From SAR324 cluster bacterium (GTDB taxonomy: Bacteria; SAR324; JACQKK01): a stretch of 6,678 nt of DNA. The stretch spans positions 1 through 6,678 of the forward strand of contig JAPUJL010000119.1 in NCBI GenBank assembly GCA_027296185.1, in the 5' to 3' direction. Position numbers and translations under genes: made by a program. The number at the start of each line of letters is the position of its first letter. The first letter of the stretch is position 1. Positions 4,482 through 6,678 of this stretch are shown here, piece after piece. The notes below the pieces were generated by a model. It made no database searches. It saw only the letters and a program-made list of their open reading frames with translations, and was not told the DNA's origin.

Positions 4482-6626
4482 ATGATATTCGAAGGCGAGG
4501 CCCTCCGCTGCGAGATGGCCGAGGACGGTATCGCCGAATTGCACCTGGACCTCCAGGGCGAATCGGTCAACAAGTTCAACCGGCTCACGCTACAGGAGCT
4601 GAGCGCGGCGCTTGAGCGGCTGGAGCAGGCGGACGATGTGAAGGGCCTGCTGGTCACCAGCGGCAAGGGAGTGTTCTCGGTGGGGGCGGACATCAACGAG
4701 TTCCTGCCCATGTTCGAGCAGTCCGAGGCGGAACTGATCGAGTGGATCGGCCAGGCCCAGCAAATCTTCAGCCGGCTGGAAGACTTGCCCTTCCCCACGG
4801 TCTCGGCGATCAACGGGATCGCCCTGGGCGGCGGCCTGGAGGCGGCCATGAGCACCACCTACCGCGTGATCGCCAAGTCCGCGGAGGTGGGGCAGCCGGA
4901 AGTGAGGCTGGGGCTGATCCCCGGGTTCGGTGGCACGGTGCGCCTCCCGCGCCTGATCGGAGCGGACAACGCGGTGGAGCTGATCGCCTCGGGCCGCAAC
5001 GTCAAGGCCGACGAGGCGCTGAAGCTGAAGCTGGTCTCGGCGGTGGTGGAACCGGAGCGGCTCCGCGACGCGGCGCTGGGCGTGCTCAAGCGGGCCATGG
5101 CGGGGGAGGGCTGGCGCAAGGCGGTGCAAATGAAGAAGGATCCCCTGCTGCTCAACGGGATCGAGCGGATCATGGCCTTCACCACGGCCAAGGCGCTCGT
5201 GGCGCAACAGGCCGGGCCGCACTACCCCGCGCCGGTGAAAACGGTGGAGGTGATAGAGCAGGCCGCCGCCGACGGCCGCGACGCGGCCCTGGCCAAGGAG
5301 GCGGCGGGCTTCGCCTTTCTCGCCAAGACTCCGGAGGCGGCGGGGCTGATCCAGATTTTCCACGCGGACCAATTCCTGAAGAAGAAGACCAAGCAGTTCT
5401 CCGCGGCGGCCCGGCCGGTGAAGCACGCGGCGGTGGTGGGTGCGGGAATCATGGGCGGCGGCATCGCCTATCAATCGGCCAGCCGCGGGGTGCCGGTGGT
5501 GATGAAGGACATCCGCGAGGAGGCCATCGAACAGGCCTTCGGTGAGATTTCCCGGCTGCTCTCGCGGCAGGTGAAGCGCGGCCGGATCGACGAGGAGGGC
5601 ATGGCCCGCACCATGGGCGCGGTGCAGGGCACGCTGAGCTACGGGGACTTCGCCCACGCGGACCTGGCGGTCGAGGCGGTGGTCGAGAATCCCAAGGTCA
5701 AGCATGAAGTGCTCGCCGCCGTCGAGGAGGCGCTCCCCGAGGGTGCCGTGCTGGCCACGAATACCTCGACTATTTCCATCGATTCCCTGGCCGGTGCCCT
5801 GAAGCACCCCGAGCGGTTCTGCGGCATGCACTTCTTCAATCCGGTCTACCGCATGCCGCTGGTGGAGGTGATCCGCGGCAAGGCCTCCTCCGAGGAGGCG
5901 GTGGCGACCGTGGTGGCCTACGCCCAGCAAATGGGCAAGACGCCGATCGTGGTGAACGACGGGCCGGGGTTTCTGGTGAACCGCATCTTGACCCCGTACA
6001 TGGTCTCCTTCCAGTTCCTCATCGCCGACGGCGCGGAGATCGAGGCGATCGACAAAACCATGGAAGACTTCGGCTGGCCCATGGGGCCGGCCTACCTGAG
6101 CGACGTGGTGGGGCTCGACACGGCCCACCACGCCGGGGAGGTGATGGCCGCGGCGTTTCCGGGGCAGATCGAGACCGCCCGCCCGTTGCCGGGCGACGTG
6201 CTGTTCCAGGCTGGGTATTACGGGCAAAAGAACGGCAAGGGCTACTACCGGTACGAGGAGGGGCGGAATGGCCCGCAGAAAGTCTTCGATCCGGAGGTAT
6301 ACCAGTTGCTCGCCCCCGCGATCGCCAAGCGGCCGGAAGCCGTGTCGGACGAGGAGATCGTGGAGCGGATGATGATCCCCATGGTGATCGAGGCGGCCCG
6401 TTGCCTCGAGGAGGGAATCGTCGACACGCCCACCGAGCTGGACATGGCGCTCGTCCTGGGGTTGGGCTTTCCGCCCTTTCGCGGCGGGCTGCTGCGCTAC
6501 GCCGACCGCATCGGCATCGGCGAAATGTGCAGCGGCGCGGAACGCTACGCCGCGCTGGGGCGGCTGTATGAGCCCACTCCCCGCATGCGCGTGCTGGCCG
6601 AGGCGGGCAAGTGTTTCTACGAGTGA
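4482..6626 (+). CDS. fadB: Fatty acid oxidation complex alpha subunit (enoyl-CoA hydratase / 3-hydroxyacyl-CoA dehydrogenase)
   Basis: Bifunctional beta-oxidation enzyme: it hydrates trans-2-enoyl-CoA to 3-hydroxyacyl-CoA and oxidises that with NAD+ to 3-ketoacyl-CoA. It normally forms an alpha2-beta2 complex with the thiolase FadA. The length is 714 residues, against 729 in E. coli FadB. The N-terminal crotonase domain (about 1-190) has the oxyanion segment ALGGGLEAAMST and catalytic E120 and E140 (E119 and E139 in E. coli). A linker helix (about 280-310) follows. The NAD-binding motif GAGIMGGG is at 320-327. The dehydrogenase residues S429, H450 (in GMHFFNP), E462 and N500 fall on the positions expected from E. 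coli FadB. Two C-terminal dehydrogenase domains run to the end, including FGWPMGPAYLSDVVGLDTAHHA. ATG 4482 gives MIFEGEALR, which aligns with the E. coli start MLYKGDTLY, and has its own Shine-Dalgarno site. No fadA start is visible downstream. A FadJ-like paralogue is possible, but FadB fits better. Confidence 0.95.
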   Translation: MIFEGEALRCEMAEDGIAELHLDLQGESVNKFNRLTLQELSAALERLEQADDVKGLLVTSGKGVFSVGADINEFLPMFEQSEAELIEWIGQAQQIFSRLEDLPFPTVSAINGIALGGGLEAAMSTTYRVIAKSAEVGQPEVRLGLIPGFGGTVRLPRLIGADNAVELIASGRNVKADEALKLKLVSAVVEPERLRDAALGVLKRAMAGEGWRKAVQMKKDPLLLNGIERIMAFTTAKALVAQQAGPHYPAPVKTVEVIEQAAADGRDAALAKEAAGFAFLAKTPEAAGLIQIFHADQFLKKKTKQFSAAARPVKHAAVVGAGIMGGGIAYQSASRGVPVVMKDIREEAIEQAFGEISRLLSRQVKRGRIDEEGMARTMGAVQGTLSYGDFAHADLAVEAVVENPKVKHEVLAAVEEALPEGAVLATNTSTISIDSLAGALKHPERFCGMHFFNPVYRMPLVEVIRGKASSEEAVATVVAYAQQMGKTPIVVNDGPGFLVNRILTPYMVSFQFLIADGAEIEAIDKTMEDFGWPMGPAYLSDVVGLDTAHHAGEVMAAAFPGQIETARPLPGDVLFQAGYYGQKNGKGYYRYEEGRNGPQKVFDPEVYQLLAPAIAKRPEAVSDEEIVERMMIPMVIEAARCLEEGIVDTPTELDMALVLGLGFPPFRGGLLRYADRIGIGEMCSGAERYAALGRLYEPTPRMRVLAEAGKCFYE

Positions 6627-6655
6627 TGAGGAGGCTGTGGCAGACTTCAGCTCGC

Positions 6656-6670
6656 TCTCCCGCAGGGAGA
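6656..6670. repeat. Short hairpin downstream of fadB, probably a REP-like intergenic repeat
   Basis: TCTCCC-GCA-GGGAGA forms a perfect six-base-pair stem with a three-base loop, 29 bp after the fadB stop, and is followed by AGGGCGGG at the window edge. There is no T-run within the window, so an intrinsic terminator is not supported. Similar CCTCTCCC/GGGAGAGG hairpins are common dispersed intergenic elements in proteobacterial genomes. The element may continue beyond the window. Confidence 0.5.
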
Positions 6671-6678
6671 AGGGCGGG

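Noticed and set aside
4590..6227. A 545-codon open frame on the minus strand, antisense to fadB
   Set aside because: It lies entirely within the unmistakable fadB gene, has a His/Arg/Gly-rich composition typical of reversed GC-rich codons, and shows no family motif.
6656..6678. Intrinsic terminator after fadB
   Set aside because: The stem is only six base pairs and is followed by a G-rich stretch, not a T-run, up to the window edge.

Overview
This is a chromosomal window of roughly 60-65 % GC (estimated by eye) from a Gram-negative bacterium. It holds five protein genes and no RNA gene, CRISPR array, insertion sequence or prophage. The last gene is a full-length fused FadB whose catalytic residues fall on almost exactly the E. 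coli FadB positions. That favours a gammaproteobacterium or another proteobacterium, but the other genes are too widespread to fix the phylum.

Left part (1-810, + strand): the 3' part of an ECF sigma factor gene, cut by the window edge, followed by a small soluble zinc-finger anti-sigma factor. They look like a sigma/anti-sigma pair. The sigma factor appears to lack about six residues in region 4, which is the most unusual coding detail in the window.

Middle part (824-4332, - strand): three genes read leftwards. A cobalamin-binding-type radical SAM protein of the DUF4080 kind (start at 4332) overlaps by 20 bp a 5-formyltetrahydrofolate cyclo-ligase gene (2594-1929). After a 124-bp spacer carrying nested inverted repeats comes a TPR-repeat protein (1804-824), which ends 13 bp from the convergent anti-sigma gene. 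The overlap indicates co-expression of the radical SAM protein and the folate enzyme. The TPR gene may share that transcript or have its own promoter.

Right part (4482-6626, + strand): a divergently transcribed fatty-acid oxidation alpha subunit (enoyl-CoA hydratase / 3-hydroxyacyl-CoA dehydrogenase). The 149-bp divergent region upstream carries an imperfect 12-bp tandem repeat. No thiolase gene (fadA) begins before the window ends. Instead the sequence runs into a short CTCTCCC/GGGAGA hairpin of the REP-like intergenic kind.

Most of the window is ordinary housekeeping or accessory metabolism, and I found no convincing new multi-gene system. The items most worth checking are the shortened sigma region 4, the radical SAM/folate gene overlap, and the repeat structures in the two intergenic spacers.
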